Of a stretch of 64,000 nucleotides of DNA, positions 35,195-46,522 are shown one piece after another. Source of the stretch: Campylobacter concisus (GTDB taxonomy: Bacteria; Campylobacterota; Campylobacteria; Campylobacterales; Campylobacteraceae); the NCBI RefSeq assembly GCF_003048595.2, contig NZ_CP049270.1:1550001-1614000 (forward strand), given 5' to 3'. Positions within the stretch are counted from its first letter, which is position 1; each line of letters starts with the position of its first letter. Made by a program: the position numbers and the translations under genes. The notes under the pieces were generated by a model. That model ran no database searches and was not told the DNA's origin. It saw only the letters and a program-made list of their open reading frames with translations.

Positions 35195-35640
35195 TAATTT
35201 TTCTCCACGCCAAATAACGGCAATCCAAACTCAACTGGCTGTCCGTCAGAGACTAGCATCTCAGTGATCTGGCAGTCAAACTCAGCCTCGATCTCATTCA
35301 TGATCTTCATAGCCTCGATGATACCTACTACATCGCCTTTTCTTACTCTTTGGCCTACTTTTACAAATGGGGCAGCGCCTGGGCTTGGAGCAGCATAGAA
35401 AGTACCTACCATAGGAGATTTTATGCTATCTTTTGGCGTATTTGATGCTGGTTTTACCTCTGAGCTAACGACTACATTTACAGGTGCTGGAGCTGGCGCT
35501 TGTGCTGCTGGCTTAGTAGGCGCGCAATAATCTGAAAATTTTTCAAGCTCTACCTCAAAATCACCACTTTTTATTTTGATATGATTCATCTCCATATCAT
35601 TAAAAAATTCGATAAGCTCTTTTATATCTTCTTTTTTCAT
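35194..35640 (-). CDS. accB: Acetyl-CoA carboxylase, biotin carboxyl carrier protein (AccB)
   Basis: I choose ATG 35640, nine bases after AGGAG; the frame upstream to 35730 lacks a ribosome site. The 148-residue product has the expected order: an N-terminal helical part ([15 protein letters not shown]), an Ala/Pro-rich linker (about residues 50-70), and the biotinyl domain with [14 protein letters not shown] and the biotin lysine in EAMKIMNE. It carries carboxybiotin between AccC and the transferase subunits, which are not in this window. Confidence 0.95.
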   Translation of the reverse strand: MKKEDIKELIEFFNDMEMNHIKIKSGDFEVELEKFSDYCAPTKPAAQAPAPAPVNVVVSSEVKPASNTPKDSIKSPMVGTFYAAPSPGAAPFVKVGQRVRKGDVVGIIEAMKIMNEIEAEFDCQITEMLVSDGQPVEFGLPLFGVEKN

Positions 35641-35674
35641 AGAAATTTCTCCTAAATTTTTATATAAGCGTCTA

Positions 35675-35680
35675 ATTGTA
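35675..35680 (-). promoter_or_regulatory. -10 box for accBC
   Basis: On the minus strand TACAAT in GCTACAATTAG lies 35 bases upstream of the accB ATG, in the usual Campylobacter context with no clear -35. The same GCTACAATTA word is found before topA. Confidence 0.5.
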
Positions 35681-35750
35681 GCGAAAATTAGATAAAAAAT
35701 TTTTTTTATGAAGCAAAAACGAGAACTCAAAGCTACTCTTTTTTGCTAAG

Positions 35751-36593
35751 TTATTTTTCAGTAATAATTATCTTAATGCCTTTAGTATCAACTAAATTTT
35801 CATCGATGATGATCTCATCTATCTTTGCTGCCATTATCACGCCACTTTTTGGATTTTTTATGCTTTTTATCGCTCCGCTTGTGCTCACATCGACACTTGA
35901 ATATTCAAATGCAAGACTCGTATCTATAAAAATACAATCTTTTACGACCAAATTTTCCACGTAACAAAGTGCTTGCAAGCTCTTTATCATGCAGTTTATA
36001 AGCGTCACATTTTTTGAGTTCCAGGCTAGATATTCACCTGAAATTAGGCAATTTTGTGCAACCACGTTTTCGCAGTTCCAAAATGCGTCTTTTGAGATGA
36101 GTTTTGAGTTTGCGATGCGGACATTTTTACAACCATCAAAGCAGTAGTTGCCATCAAGATTTAGCCCTTCTATCTCCAAATTTTCACTATTTGCTCCAAA
36201 ATAATCACCTCTCGCAAATACATTTTTTATCTTTACATCCGTACATCCCCAAAGTGTCTCGCCAGCATCTGAAAAATTTACATTTTCTAGTAAAATTTGT
36301 GAGCTTTTTCTAAAGCTTTTTGGGGCGTTTATAACCACGTCTTTGAAGCTTAAATTTGTACTGTACCACATGCCAGCCCTTGCTAGAGGCTCGAGATAGC
36401 CGCCATTTAGCGTGATATCTCTTGCGTACCAAAGCGGGTATTTGTAGGCAAAAACACAATCGTTTAGCTTTAAATTTGAGCTATGCTTTAATGGCGATTC
36501 ACCATTTTCAAAGATACAATTTACAAAGTTTACACCTTTTACACCAAACATCGCGCGCTCGCCGGTGAAAATTTCTCCTTTTCGCTCTTGCAT
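35751..36593 (-). CDS. DUF3737 right-handed beta-helix protein
   Basis: The 280-residue protein is built of repeating short strands with N and C at regular spacing (FVNCIFENGESPLKHSSNL, LNDCVF, WNCENVVAQNCLISGEYLAWNS), the pattern of a parallel beta-helix such as DUF3737. The N-terminus MQERKGEIFTGERAMFG is family-typical. There is no signal peptide, so it is cytoplasmic. Related proteins are common in gut bacteria but have no assigned function. It is monocistronic and ends 110 bases before the accB start on the same strand. Confidence 0.83.
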   Translation of the reverse strand: MQERKGEIFTGERAMFGVKGVNFVNCIFENGESPLKHSSNLKLNDCVFAYKYPLWYARDITLNGGYLEPLARAGMWYSTNLSFKDVVINAPKSFRKSSQILLENVNFSDAGETLWGCTDVKIKNVFARGDYFGANSENLEIEGLNLDGNYCFDGCKNVRIANSKLISKDAFWNCENVVAQNCLISGEYLAWNSKNVTLINCMIKSLQALCYVENLVVKDCIFIDTSLAFEYSSVDVSTSGAIKSIKNPKSGVIMAAKIDEIIIDENLVDTKGIKIIITEK

Positions 36594-36690
36594 TTTTGCC
36601 CCTTTATTAATTTTTGCTGTTAAATTTATACTAATTTCCTTAAATTTTATTGCAAAATGCTATTAAATTTACTTTAAAGACGCAAAGCGT

Positions 36691-36696
36691 TATAAT
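36691..36696 (+). promoter_or_regulatory. -10 box for dcd
   Basis: TATAAT in GCGTTATAATCGCC is 21 bases before ATG 36718, leaving a very short leader with the AAGGAG ribosome site directly after it. Confidence 0.55.
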
Positions 36697-36717
36697 CGCC
36701 CCAAAAAAGGAGCAAAA

Positions 36718-37278
36718 ATGGGTTTAAAATCAGACTCTTGGATAAGGAAAATGTCGGTCGAAAAGAAGATGATCGTGCCATTTACCGAGGAGCAAGTGGG
36801 GCGTGGCGTCGTTAGCTACGGAGTCTCTAGCTACGGCTATGATATCCGTGTGGGCGATGAGTTTAAAATTTTCACAAACATCGGCGGAACCGTCGTTGAT
36901 CCAAAGAATTTTGATGAGAAAAACGTGGTTGATTTTAAAGGCGACGTGTGCATCGTGCCGCCAAATTCTTTTGCTTTGGCACGCACGGTCGAGTACTTTA
37001 ACATGCCTGACAACGTGCTGGCGATCTGCCTTGGCAAGAGTACATACGCAAGGTGCGGCATCATCGTAAATGTGACACCTTTTGAGCCGGGATTTAAGGG
37101 GCATATCACGATAGAAATTTCAAATACGACGCCACTTCCTGCGAAGATCTACGCAAACGAGGGCATTGCACAGGTGCTATTTATCGAGGGTGATGAGCCT
37201 TGCGAGGTAACGTATGCTGATAAAAACGGCAAATACCAAGCCCAAGAAGGCATCACGCTGCCTAGAATTTTAAAATAA
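36718..37278 (+). CDS. dcd: dCTP deaminase (Dcd)
   Basis: The 186-residue protein has the dCTP deaminase/dUTPase-fold signatures: [18 protein letters not shown] (about 30-47), [38 protein letters not shown] region (split here as STYARCG and TPFEPGFKG) and the terminal [14 protein letters not shown]. It deaminates dCTP to dUTP, the precursor of dTMP. It has its own promoter and is followed by a strong terminator hairpin. Confidence 0.96.
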   Translation: MGLKSDSWIRKMSVEKKMIVPFTEEQVGRGVVSYGVSSYGYDIRVGDEFKIFTNIGGTVVDPKNFDEKNVVDFKGDVCIVPPNSFALARTVEYFNMPDNVLAICLGKSTYARCGIIVNVTPFEPGFKGHITIEISNTTPLPAKIYANEGIAQVLFIEGDEPCEVTYADKNGKYQAQEGITLPRILK

Positions 37279-37285
37279 TTTTCAT

Positions 37286-37307
37286 GCCTTTGCAATCTTG
37301 CAAAGGC
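37286..37307 (+). terminator. Terminator of dcd
   Basis: GCCTTTGC and GCAAAGGC pair perfectly around a six-base loop, starting seven bases after the dcd stop. The following TAAATTT is only weakly T-rich. Confidence 0.65.
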
Positions 37308-37407
37308 TAAATTTATCGCCCACTTTTTATAAAAACCCTAAACAATAACGAAATTTTGACGAAATAGAAGCTAGAAAGAGCGGAGCTTTGATAAACAAAT
37401 TTTAAAT

Positions 37408-37425
37408 TTGGCACAGCTTTTGCTT
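37408..37425 (+). promoter_or_regulatory. Sigma-54 (RpoN) promoter of the pse operon
   Basis: TTGGCACAGCTTTTGCTT has the invariant GG (37410-37411) and GC (37422-37423) separated by exactly ten bases, matching the -24/-12 consensus TTGGCAC-N5-TTGC almost perfectly. It lies 70 bases upstream of pseB in a 216-base gap. In Campylobacter, RpoN controls hook, basal body and minor flagellin genes with FlgSR, so the sugar pathway would be made with the flagellum. Confidence 0.78.
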
Positions 37426-37479
37426 AAAAATTTATAAAAATTAACTCTAATTAGCCATTTATAAATCAAAAATGACTAG

Positions 37480-39599
<2,120 letters not shown>

Positions 39600-39602
39600 A
39601 AA

Positions 39603-40283
39603 ATGATCTGTATCATCCCAGCAAGAGGCGGCAGCAAGAGAATACCTGGCAAAAACATAAAAGACTTTTTAGGCAAGCCCTTAATCGCATATAGCATTGA
39701 GGCTGCGCTAAATTCTAAAGTTTTTAGCGAAGTGATCGTAAGCACCGATGATGAAATGATCGCAAATGTGGCTAGAGAATTTGGAGCTAACGTGCCATTT
39801 TTTAGAGATGCGAGCCTAAGCGATGACTACGCGACAAGCACTGACGTGATAAAAGACGCGATAAGGCGTGTAAAATCTAGTTTTAGTGACGTCTGCTGCC
39901 TTTATGCCACAGCACCGCTCATAACGGCTGAAATTTTAAAAGATGCCGCAGGAGAGTTTAAAAAGCAGGAGTGTAAATTTTTATTTTCAGCGACTGCATT
40001 TGATTTCCCTATACAAAGGGCTATAAAACTTGATGAAAATGCTAGAGTTAGCATGTTTTATCCGCAGTTTGAAAAGACACGCTCGCAAGATCTTGAGCCT
40101 ACGTTTCATGACGCTGGGGCATTTTATTTTGGCAAAAAAGAGGCTTGGCTGGAGTGCAGTGCTTTGTTTGCGCCACATTCAAAAGCATATTTGCTGCCAA
40201 GAAATTTAGTCTGTGACATCGACACGCTAGAGGATTTTGAGTTTGCTAAGAAGCTTTATTTGATAAATAACGGAAAGATTTGA
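39603..40283 (+). CDS. pseF: CMP-pseudaminic acid cytidylyltransferase PseF
   Basis: The 226-residue protein begins MICIIPARGGSKRIPGKNIK, the CMP-sugar synthetase P-loop, followed by VIVSTDDEMIANVAREFGA and CCLYATAPLI. It activates pseudaminic acid with CTP as the last step before transfer. Gene order B-C-F-G-H-I here differs from the C. jejuni arrangement, where the genes are scattered in the glycosylation locus, and resembles compact pse operons. Confidence 0.95.
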   Translation: MICIIPARGGSKRIPGKNIKDFLGKPLIAYSIEAALNSKVFSEVIVSTDDEMIANVAREFGANVPFFRDASLSDDYATSTDVIKDAIRRVKSSFSDVCCLYATAPLITAEILKDAAGEFKKQECKFLFSATAFDFPIQRAIKLDENARVSMFYPQFEKTRSQDLEPTFHDAGAFYFGKKEAWLECSALFAPHSKAYLLPRNLVCDIDTLEDFEFAKKLYLINNGKI

Positions 40284-40307
40284 TTGAAAGAATTTAAAGG
40301 ACTCCCC

Positions 40308-41156
40308 TTGCTAAAAACGCTCGTGCGCGCTGATAGTAGCAGTAAGATAGGGCATGGGCACATCAGGCGAGACCTTTTGCTTGCTAAAAAATTTAGCGAC
40401 ATCTCATTTGCATCTTTGAGGCTGGATGGTGACATTTTTGATGAGATAAACTATCCTAAATTTAGCTTAACAAGCAGCGAGATAGATGAGCTTTGCAATC
40501 TTATCAAAAATAATAAATTTGAACTTCTTATCATCGACCACTACGGCTTTAGCTTTGAAGACGAAAGAGCTATAAAAGAAAAAACTGGCGTTAAAATTTT
40601 ATCATTTGACGACACTTATGAAAAGCACTTTTGTGACTATCTTTTAAACGTAAATTTATATGCGCAAAAGGCAAAATATGAGGGGCTGGTAGAAAAAAGC
40701 TGCGAGGTATTTTGTGGAAGTGAGTTTTTGCTGGTTAGAGATGAGTTTTATGAAGAAGCGCAAGTAAAAAGGGAGAAAATTTACGACTACTCTATCATTC
40801 TTGGAGGCACTGATATCTCAGGGCTAAGTGCAAAAATTTCAGAAAAACTGCTCTTAAAAGGACTAAAAACAGCCGTCATAACAACTAGCGGAAATAAAAA
40901 TTTGAGTGCACTAAAAGAACTATCAAACAAGAGCGAAAATTTTAGCCTTTTTGTAGATAGCAAAAACGTAGCAAAGCTGATGAATGAAGCCAAAATGCTC
41001 ATCATAACAGCAAGCTCGCTTGTAAATGAGGCTTACGTTTTGGGAGCTAAATTTAAAGCCATTTGCGTAGCGGATAATCAAAAAGAGATCTTTGCTTGGC
41101 TAAAAGAAAATGGGTATGAAGCTTACTGGGGAGATGAAATTTGTTTGAGCTTATAA
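40308..41156 (+). CDS. pseG: UDP-2,4-diacetamido-trideoxy-altropyranose hydrolase PseG
   Basis: The protein contains LVRADSSSKIGHGHIRRDLLLAKKF, the PseG N-terminal signature with the catalytic-loop histidine in GHGH, then DHYGFSFEDE and ILGGTDISGLSAKI. It removes UDP to release 6-deoxy-AltdiNAc. There is no ATG: I prefer TTG 40308 (AAAGGA six bases upstream), which aligns with the usual start; TTG 40284 would add eight residues. The gene overlaps pseH by 16 bases. Confidence 0.9.
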   Translation: MLKTLVRADSSSKIGHGHIRRDLLLAKKFSDISFASLRLDGDIFDEINYPKFSLTSSEIDELCNLIKNNKFELLIIDHYGFSFEDERAIKEKTGVKILSFDDTYEKHFCDYLLNVNLYAQKAKYEGLVEKSCEVFCGSEFLLVRDEFYEEAQVKREKIYDYSIILGGTDISGLSAKISEKLLLKGLKTAVITTSGNKNLSALKELSNKSENFSLFVDSKNVAKLMNEAKMLIITASSLVNEAYVLGAKFKAICVADNQKEIFAWLKENGYEAYWGDEICLSL

Positions 41157-41599
41157 ATTTTACCTCGCTTAGTGGCGAGCAAAAACTGATGGTCTTAAAG
41201 TGGCGAAACGACGAGCGTATAGCCAAATTTATGAAAAACAAAAGCGTTGGCAAAGAGGAGCATTTTGCTTTTTTAGAGAGATTAAAGAGCATTCAAGATA
41301 AGATCTATTTTTTAGTAAAAGATGAGGGTGAATTTATCGGAGTGGTGAGCTTCGTTGATATAACGAAAGAGAGTTGCGAATTTGGCGTTTATAAAAACCC
41401 AGAGCTAAAAGGAGTGGGTAAAAAGCTGCTTGATCTCATAAAAGACTACGCTTTTTTTACGCTAAAAGTTGGCTCGCTAAAAGCAAAAGCTTATAATAAC
41501 AACGAAAAAGCGCTTGCACTTTATGAAAATTTTGGCTTTAAGATCTACGCAAAAGATGATGAATTTAGCTATCTTGAGCTTAAAAAAGAAACGGACTAG
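41141..41599 (+). CDS. pseH: UDP-4-amino-sugar N-acetyltransferase PseH
   Basis: The 152-residue GNAT-family protein shows MVLKWRNDERIAKFM, YFLVKDEGEFIGVVSF and the acetyl-CoA loop KNPELKGVGKKLLDL, with the terminal ENFGFKIYAKD. It N-acetylates the PseC product at position 4. The start is TTG 41141 inside the pseG end, with GGGGAG upstream; the overlap indicates coupled translation. It is a short standard member of the family. Confidence 0.92.
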   Translation: MFELINFTSLSGEQKLMVLKWRNDERIAKFMKNKSVGKEEHFAFLERLKSIQDKIYFLVKDEGEFIGVVSFVDITKESCEFGVYKNPELKGVGKKLLDLIKDYAFFTLKVGSLKAKAYNNNEKALALYENFGFKIYAKDDEFSYLELKKETD

Positions 41600-41602
41600 C
41601 GG

Positions 41603-42634
41603 ATGAAAATAGGAAATTTTGATACAGACAAAAAGGTCTTTATAATAGCAGAGCTCTCTGCTAATCACAGCGGTAGCCTAAAAACGGCGGTAGATACGAT
41701 AAAGGCGGCTAAGCGTGCTGGGGCGGACGCAATAAAGCTTCAGACATATACGCCCGATAGTTTGACTCTAAATTCGCACCTAGACGACTTTGTCATTAAG
41801 GGCGGGCTTTGGGATGGAAGAAATTTTTACGAGCTTTATCAAGAGGCGCTAACGCCAAAAGAGTGGCACGCTGAGCTTTTTAAAGTAGCAAAAGAAGAAG
41901 GGCTTGTCTGCTTTTCAAGCCCATTTTGCAAGGACGACGCCAACTTCTTAGAGCAGTTTAACCCGCCAGCTTATAAGATCGCAAGCTTTGAGATAACGGA
42001 TTATGATTTTGTAGAATTTATAGCTAAAAAAGGCAAGCCTATCATCATCTCAACAGGTATAGCCTATGAAGAAGAGATAAGAGACGTGGTGCAAATTTGT
42101 AAAAATGCAGACAATAGCGATATCGCCCTTTTAAAATGCACCTCAAGCTACCCAGCACCGCTAAATGGCATGAATTTACAAACAATAGCTGACATGAGAG
42201 AGAAATTTGGCGTTGAGGTCGGTTTTTCAGATCATACCTTAGGCGTGACAGCTCCAGTAGTGGCGGTTAGTTTGGGTGCTAGGATAATTGAAAAGCATTT
42301 TATACTTGATAAAAGCGTAAAAAGCGTTGATAGCGCATTTAGCCTTGATGAGAGTGAATTTGCTCTTATGACAAAGTGCGTTAGAGAGGCCGAGGAGCTT
42401 TTGGGTGTGGTAAACTACGAGCTAGATGAAAAAGCGGTTTTAAACAGGAGATTTTCACGCTCACTTTATGCAAGCGCGGATATAAAAAAAGGTGAAATTT
42501 TTAACGAGCAAAATATAATGAGCGTGCGCCCAGGATATGGTCTGCATCCTAAATTTTTAAAAGAACTGATCGGAAGGTCAGCAAAAAGAGATATAAAATT
42601 TAGCGAAAGAGTAACAAAAGAGGATTTAATATGA
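41603..42634 (+). CDS. pseI: Pseudaminic acid synthase PseI
   Basis: The 343-residue protein has the NeuB-type TIM barrel (VFIIAELSANHSGSLKTA, AIKLQTYTPDSLTL, FSSPFCKDDANFLEQF, VGFSDHTLG) and the C-terminal antifreeze-like SAF domain (about 285-343: RRFSRSLYASADIKKGEI, SVRPGYGLHP). It condenses 6-deoxy-AltdiNAc with phosphoenolpyruvate to pseudaminic acid. Its TGA overlaps the ATG of the Maf gene. Confidence 0.96.
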   Translation: MKIGNFDTDKKVFIIAELSANHSGSLKTAVDTIKAAKRAGADAIKLQTYTPDSLTLNSHLDDFVIKGGLWDGRNFYELYQEALTPKEWHAELFKVAKEEGLVCFSSPFCKDDANFLEQFNPPAYKIASFEITDYDFVEFIAKKGKPIIISTGIAYEEEIRDVVQICKNADNSDIALLKCTSSYPAPLNGMNLQTIADMREKFGVEVGFSDHTLGVTAPVVAVSLGARIIEKHFILDKSVKSVDSAFSLDESEFALMTKCVREAEELLGVVNYELDEKAVLNRRFSRSLYASADIKKGEIFNEQNIMSVRPGYGLHPKFLKELIGRSAKRDIKFSERVTKEDLI

Positions 42635-44652
42635 ATAGTAAAAACAATAAATTACCTAGTAAAAAGACTAACCTGCCTAAAGATAACGGAGCGAATACTC
42701 AAAATCCTATCTTTCAAAAAAACCTTCAAGCACTATTTCAGCAAGATGAAATTCTAGCAGCTAGACTTTGGTCTATTGCTGGCAATGAAGACTATGAAAT
42801 TTTTATAGGAAAAGATCCCATTGATATAAATTTAATAAACAAGCATACTTTTAAATATATCTATGAAAATCCTGGAGCAGACATTTTAAAGCTGCTTGAA
42901 AATATAGAAAGTGACTATAAACGTTATCCGATACTATTTTTTTATGGACTAGGCAATGGCGTACTCTATAAAGCATTAGCAAAAAATGAAACACACCAAA
43001 AAATCGTAGTCATAGAGCCAGAGATCGAGATCATATATCTTGTTTTAAATGTCATTGATCTATCAAGCGAACTAGAAAGTGGACAGATAATACTTTTTTA
43101 TTCAAAATTTGCAACCTATACACATTTTTATTATCTGGTTACAGAAGCGAAACTAAACTCATATGCAAAAACCTATGATAATCTTATGATCCATATGCCT
43201 TTTTATGATCAATTTGAAGAGGACTACATAAGAATAAATAAAGAGATTACAAGAGCATTTTCTCAAATAGTAGTTGCTCATGGCAATAGCATAGACGATC
43301 TTTTATTAGGCACAAGACAAAATTGTGAAAATTTAGTGCCCATGATTAGCAATCATTGCTACACAAGTCTTGTTAAAAAAAGATATGGTCTTATGGATAC
43401 AGCTATAATTGTATCAACTGGTCCAAGCCTAGATAAACAGCTTAATACACTTAAGAAATTTGCTCCATATGTTAGCATTATAAGTGTTGATGCCTCTTAC
43501 CCAATCCTTGCAAGGCATGATATCAAGCCTGATTATGTAATGTCGATTGAAAGAATAGAACCAACTTCTAGTTTTTTTGAAAAAAAACATCCAAATATTG
43601 ATGACAATATACACTTTATTGTTGCCTCAGTTACACACAAGCAAACTATTAAAAATATCTTGCCAAGAAAACTAGTACTAACTATGAGACCTCAACAAGA
43701 GGAGTATATGTTTGGCCTAAAAAGATATGGATATTTGGGCGTAGGACATAGTTGTGCAAACATGGCCTACCAGCTAGCCTATGTCTTAGGACATAAAAAT
43801 ATCGTTTTCATAGGGCAGGATCTAGCATTTGGTAAAGATGGGGCAAGCCATGCAAAAGGTCACGCTTTTGCACAAGCGGATGAAAATATATTTGTTAAAG
43901 CTTATGGTGGAGAGGGAGAGGTTAAAACAACATATGTTTGGACTCTATTTAAAAACCAGTTTGAAAATGACATCGCCCAATCAAGTCTAGAGAATATAAA
44001 ATCATATAACTGTACCGAAGGTGGTGCTAGAATAGAAGGAACTATAGAAAGGCCGTTTTTAGAAGTAATGCATGAGCTTTGCAAAGGCAAAGAGATTAAA
44101 AAACTACCTAACATCAAAAAAGATAGTGAAACGACGGTAAATAAAAACCTTTTAAAATCTTATAAAGTCATACTTGCAAAAATAAAAGCTCAAAGTGAAG
44201 TCAAACAACAAATAGAAAAAGTCTTTTTAGAAGTAGTGCCTAGTATAGATAAATTGCTTGAGCTCAATAAAGAAAATAAAATAGAAAAAAAGCACTTTAA
44301 TGAACTTCTTAAAATAACAAAAAAAATCGATAAACTAAAAGATGTAATCGCAAAACGTAATTATCAAAAATATGTAGATAATATATTGCAAATTTCAGTC
44401 TACTATCAAGAACTTGAGCTTGCAAAAATTTCTGTAGCACCAAGTGACACAACCATTCAAAAGACTAACAAACTTCTTATGTGGGTAAATATGCACAAAT
44501 ACTGGATGTTCTCTGCAGCTGGCGGTCTAAATGCTGATATTGAAGTTACCAAAAAGGCTTCAAAAGCACTTGTTGCTGAGCTAAAAAAGAGAAAACTAAT
44601 AACTAAAAACGAGATAGGAAAAGCAAAAGAAAATTTTATACTGAGTATATAA
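42631..44652 (+). CDS. maf: Motility accessory factor (Maf), DUF115 family flagellin glycosyltransferase
   Basis: The 673-residue protein has the DUF115 core: IIVSTGPSLDKQLNTLKKFAP region (STGPSLDKQL), SIISVDASYPILARHDIKPD (about residue 285-304) and LGHKNIVFIGQDLAFGKDG. Maf proteins transfer pseudaminic or legionaminic acid to flagellin. It overlaps pseI (ATGA) and lies next to the convergent flagellin gene, so donor synthesis, transferase and acceptor are clustered. A helical C-terminal third is typical. It is unlike Maf septum-inhibitor proteins of the same name. Confidence 0.92.
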   Translation: MNSKNNKLPSKKTNLPKDNGANTQNPIFQKNLQALFQQDEILAARLWSIAGNEDYEIFIGKDPIDINLINKHTFKYIYENPGADILKLLENIESDYKRYPILFFYGLGNGVLYKALAKNETHQKIVVIEPEIEIIYLVLNVIDLSSELESGQIILFYSKFATYTHFYYLVTEAKLNSYAKTYDNLMIHMPFYDQFEEDYIRINKEITRAFSQIVVAHGNSIDDLLLGTRQNCENLVPMISNHCYTSLVKKRYGLMDTAIIVSTGPSLDKQLNTLKKFAPYVSIISVDASYPILARHDIKPDYVMSIERIEPTSSFFEKKHPNIDDNIHFIVASVTHKQTIKNILPRKLVLTMRPQQEEYMFGLKRYGYLGVGHSCANMAYQLAYVLGHKNIVFIGQDLAFGKDGASHAKGHAFAQADENIFVKAYGGEGEVKTTYVWTLFKNQFENDIAQSSLENIKSYNCTEGGARIEGTIERPFLEVMHELCKGKEIKKLPNIKKDSETTVNKNLLKSYKVILAKIKAQSEVKQQIEKVFLEVVPSIDKLLELNKENKIEKKHFNELLKITKKIDKLKDVIAKRNYQKYVDNILQISVYYQELELAKISVAPSDTTIQKTNKLLMWVNMHKYWMFSAAGGLNADIEVTKKASKALVAELKKRKLITKNEIGKAKENFILSI

Positions 44653-44660
44653 GCTAATTT

Positions 44661-44683
44661 GTAAGTAGAATTATTTTACTTAC
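44661..44683 (+). terminator. Terminator of the pse-maf operon
   Basis: GTAAGT and ACTTAC pair around an 11-base loop that can partly pair further, followed by AGTCTTTTT. It begins eight bases after the maf stop codon, the expected place for an intrinsic terminator. Confidence 0.7.
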
Positions 44684-44696
44684 AGTCTTTTTATTT

Positions 44697-44718
44697 GGCT
44701 TACTAGTTTTAGTAAGCC
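44697..44718. terminator. Second hairpin after maf
   Basis: GGCTTACTA and TAGTAAGCC form a perfect nine-base stem with a four-base loop. There is no T run directly after it on the plus strand; it may back up the first terminator or act on the minus strand. Confidence 0.45.
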
Positions 44719-44813
44719 TCTGTCACGATTATAAATTTATAACACAACCCATTATTAAACCGCTAGAGCAAAGACAAAATAGATACATTACTATTTATTT
44801 TTAGCAGATAAAG

Positions 44814-44834
44814 CCCCAAAGTTAGACTTTGGGG
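44814..44834 (-). terminator. Terminator of the flagellin gene
   Basis: CCCCAAAG and CTTTGGGG form a perfect eight-base stem with a five-base loop. Read on the minus strand it is followed by CTTTATCTG. It lies about 135 bases after the flagellin stop, beyond the relic of the second flagellin end, which suggests that the relic was once part of the transcription unit. Confidence 0.6.
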
Positions 44835-44917
44835 CGTGGGTTTGCGTATTGTAAAAGCATTAACACTCTTAAAGCTTTGTTACTGCGACAAAGCCTCTAT
44901 CTAAAACCTTAATGAAA

Positions 44918-44944
44918 CTATTGCAGTAGCTTCATTACGTTTTC
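44918..44944 (-). pseudogene. Relic of a second flagellin gene 3' end
   Basis: On the minus strand this reads ENVMKLLQ then TAG, the same C-terminus as the intact flagellin (QNVMKLLQ). The 26-base match to 44968-44993 has two mismatches, both silent in the shared residues, and lies exactly 50 bases downstream of it. Outside it the sequences differ. It looks like the tail of a deleted tandem flagellin or a small duplication. Confidence 0.65.
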
Positions 44945-44967
44945 GAGGAAACTTCACTCAGCTCCTA

Positions 44968-46473
44968 CTATTGTAGAAGCTTCATTACGTTTTGTTGTAC
45001 GCTGTTTGCTTGACTCATAGCATAAGCACCTGATTGAGCTAGGATGTTATGTTTTGAGAAGTTAGCAGATTCGCTAGCAAAATCAACATCTCTAATTTGA
45101 GATTCTGCTGATTTTACGTTAACTTGAGTTACAGTTATGTTATTAACTGTAGCTTGAAGTTGGTTTTGAACTGAACCAAGGTCTGAACGAACTTGATCAA
45201 GTGTTTTTTGAGCAGACTCAGCGATACTCATAACAGCCATCGCACCGCGAAGTGTCATAACACCAGCAGATTGAGCTACTGATAAAGCTCCACTCATTCT
45301 TTGGAAGCCCATAGCTGTTGCTAGGGTTTTATCTATTTGTCCTCTTATATCTCTTAGAGATACTGATTGTTGAGCACCACCATTAGCAGAGAATGCTAGC
45401 GATAGTTTAGCAACGCCACCAGCATTTAGCTTGATATCTCTACCATCAAGACGAACAAGGTTTAGTCTACCTACGAAACCGGTTAAAGATGTACCTTTAG
45501 CAGCTGCACCTTTACCGCCAAGACCTTTTGAGATGTCTTTACCAGAAGCTACAATAGCACGGCCATCACGGCTTGTTAATACCATTTTGCCTGTTTCAGC
45601 ATCAACAGAAGCTTCAACACCAGTTTGATCTTTTACAGAGTTGATAGCATTTACAAGCGCACCGTTTGCATCATTTGCTTTAACATCTAGGTCGCCAATT
45701 TTAACACCGTTGATTGTTAAAGACTGAATTAAACCGCCACCAATAGCAGCACTAGCTTTCCAAGTAACGTCAGCTGTAGCTCTAACTCCAGTTCTATCAG
45801 CAACTTTATTGATATTCTCAGCCAAAGAACCAAGTCCTTTACCTATACCTGTTGAGATAGTAGCAGCTGTAACGCCAACATCATTTACACCATCAACGTT
45901 TAAGAATTTAAGATTTACTACACCCATAGCTGTAAGTAGTCTTGAACTCTCAAAACGTGTAAGACCTATCTTATCAGATGTAGTCGCACCAATACTTGCT
46001 TTAACAGTTTGGTTTGAGTAAGCGCCTATTTGGAATTCTTTATTAGAGAATGTTCCGTTTAGTAGTTGCTGACCATTAAATGAAGTAGTGTTACCGATAT
46101 TGTCAAGCTCTTCCATTAGACGAACGATATCAGCCTGCAACGCTTGGCGTGATTGAGTTGTTTGGCCGTCTTGAGCTGACTGAGTAGCTTTTGTCTTGAT
46201 AGTATCAAGAATTTTTAGCTGCTCGTCCATAGCTTTATCGGCAACTTGAATGATACCAATAGCATCATTACCGTTTGCAATAGCTTGACCTAAAGCTGAA
46301 GCTTGACTTCTTAAGCTATCTGCAATAGATAGACCTGAAGCATCGTCTGCAGCTGTTTGAATCCTAAGACCTGAGCTAAGTTTGTTAAGTGACTTAGATA
46401 GGTCAGTGTTGTTGCTAACTGCGTTAGCGTGTGTGTTAAGTGCGTTTACGTTTGTGTTAATACGAAAACTCAT
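44968..46473 (-). CDS. flaA: Flagellin (FlaA-type)
   Basis: I place the start at ATG 46473 ([19 protein letters not shown]), with AAGGA upstream; the longer frame to 46515 includes the leader. The 501-residue protein has conserved D0/D1 ends ([34 protein letters not shown]) and a variable middle (about 170-400) rich in G, K, S and T, where glycosylation occurs in Campylobacter. It is secreted by the flagellar type III system and forms the filament. A sigma-28 promoter lies upstream and the pse-maf operon converges on it. The symbol is by type; only one intact flagellin is visible. Confidence 0.95.
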   Translation of the reverse strand: MSFRINTNVNALNTHANAVSNNTDLSKSLNKLSSGLRIQTAADDASGLSIADSLRSQASALGQAIANGNDAIGIIQVADKAMDEQLKILDTIKTKATQSAQDGQTTQSRQALQADIVRLMEELDNIGNTTSFNGQQLLNGTFSNKEFQIGAYSNQTVKASIGATTSDKIGLTRFESSRLLTAMGVVNLKFLNVDGVNDVGVTAATISTGIGKGLGSLAENINKVADRTGVRATADVTWKASAAIGGGLIQSLTINGVKIGDLDVKANDANGALVNAINSVKDQTGVEASVDAETGKMVLTSRDGRAIVASGKDISKGLGGKGAAAKGTSLTGFVGRLNLVRLDGRDIKLNAGGVAKLSLAFSANGGAQQSVSLRDIRGQIDKTLATAMGFQRMSGALSVAQSAGVMTLRGAMAVMSIAESAQKTLDQVRSDLGSVQNQLQATVNNITVTQVNVKSAESQIRDVDFASESANFSKHNILAQSGAYAMSQANSVQQNVMKLLQ

Positions 46474-46522
46474 TGTAAATCCTTTTAATTTTTTAGTTAC
46501 GACTTCTTGTCGCACAAAAACT

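Larger units (their letters stand above)
44653..44967. other. Convergent intergenic region with three hairpins and a flagellin 3' relic
   Basis: The region separates the convergent Maf and flagellin genes. It holds hairpins at 44661-44683, 44697-44718 and 44814-44834 and, at 44918-44944, a diverged copy of the last bases of the flagellin gene. Nothing else is visible. Confidence 0.6.
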
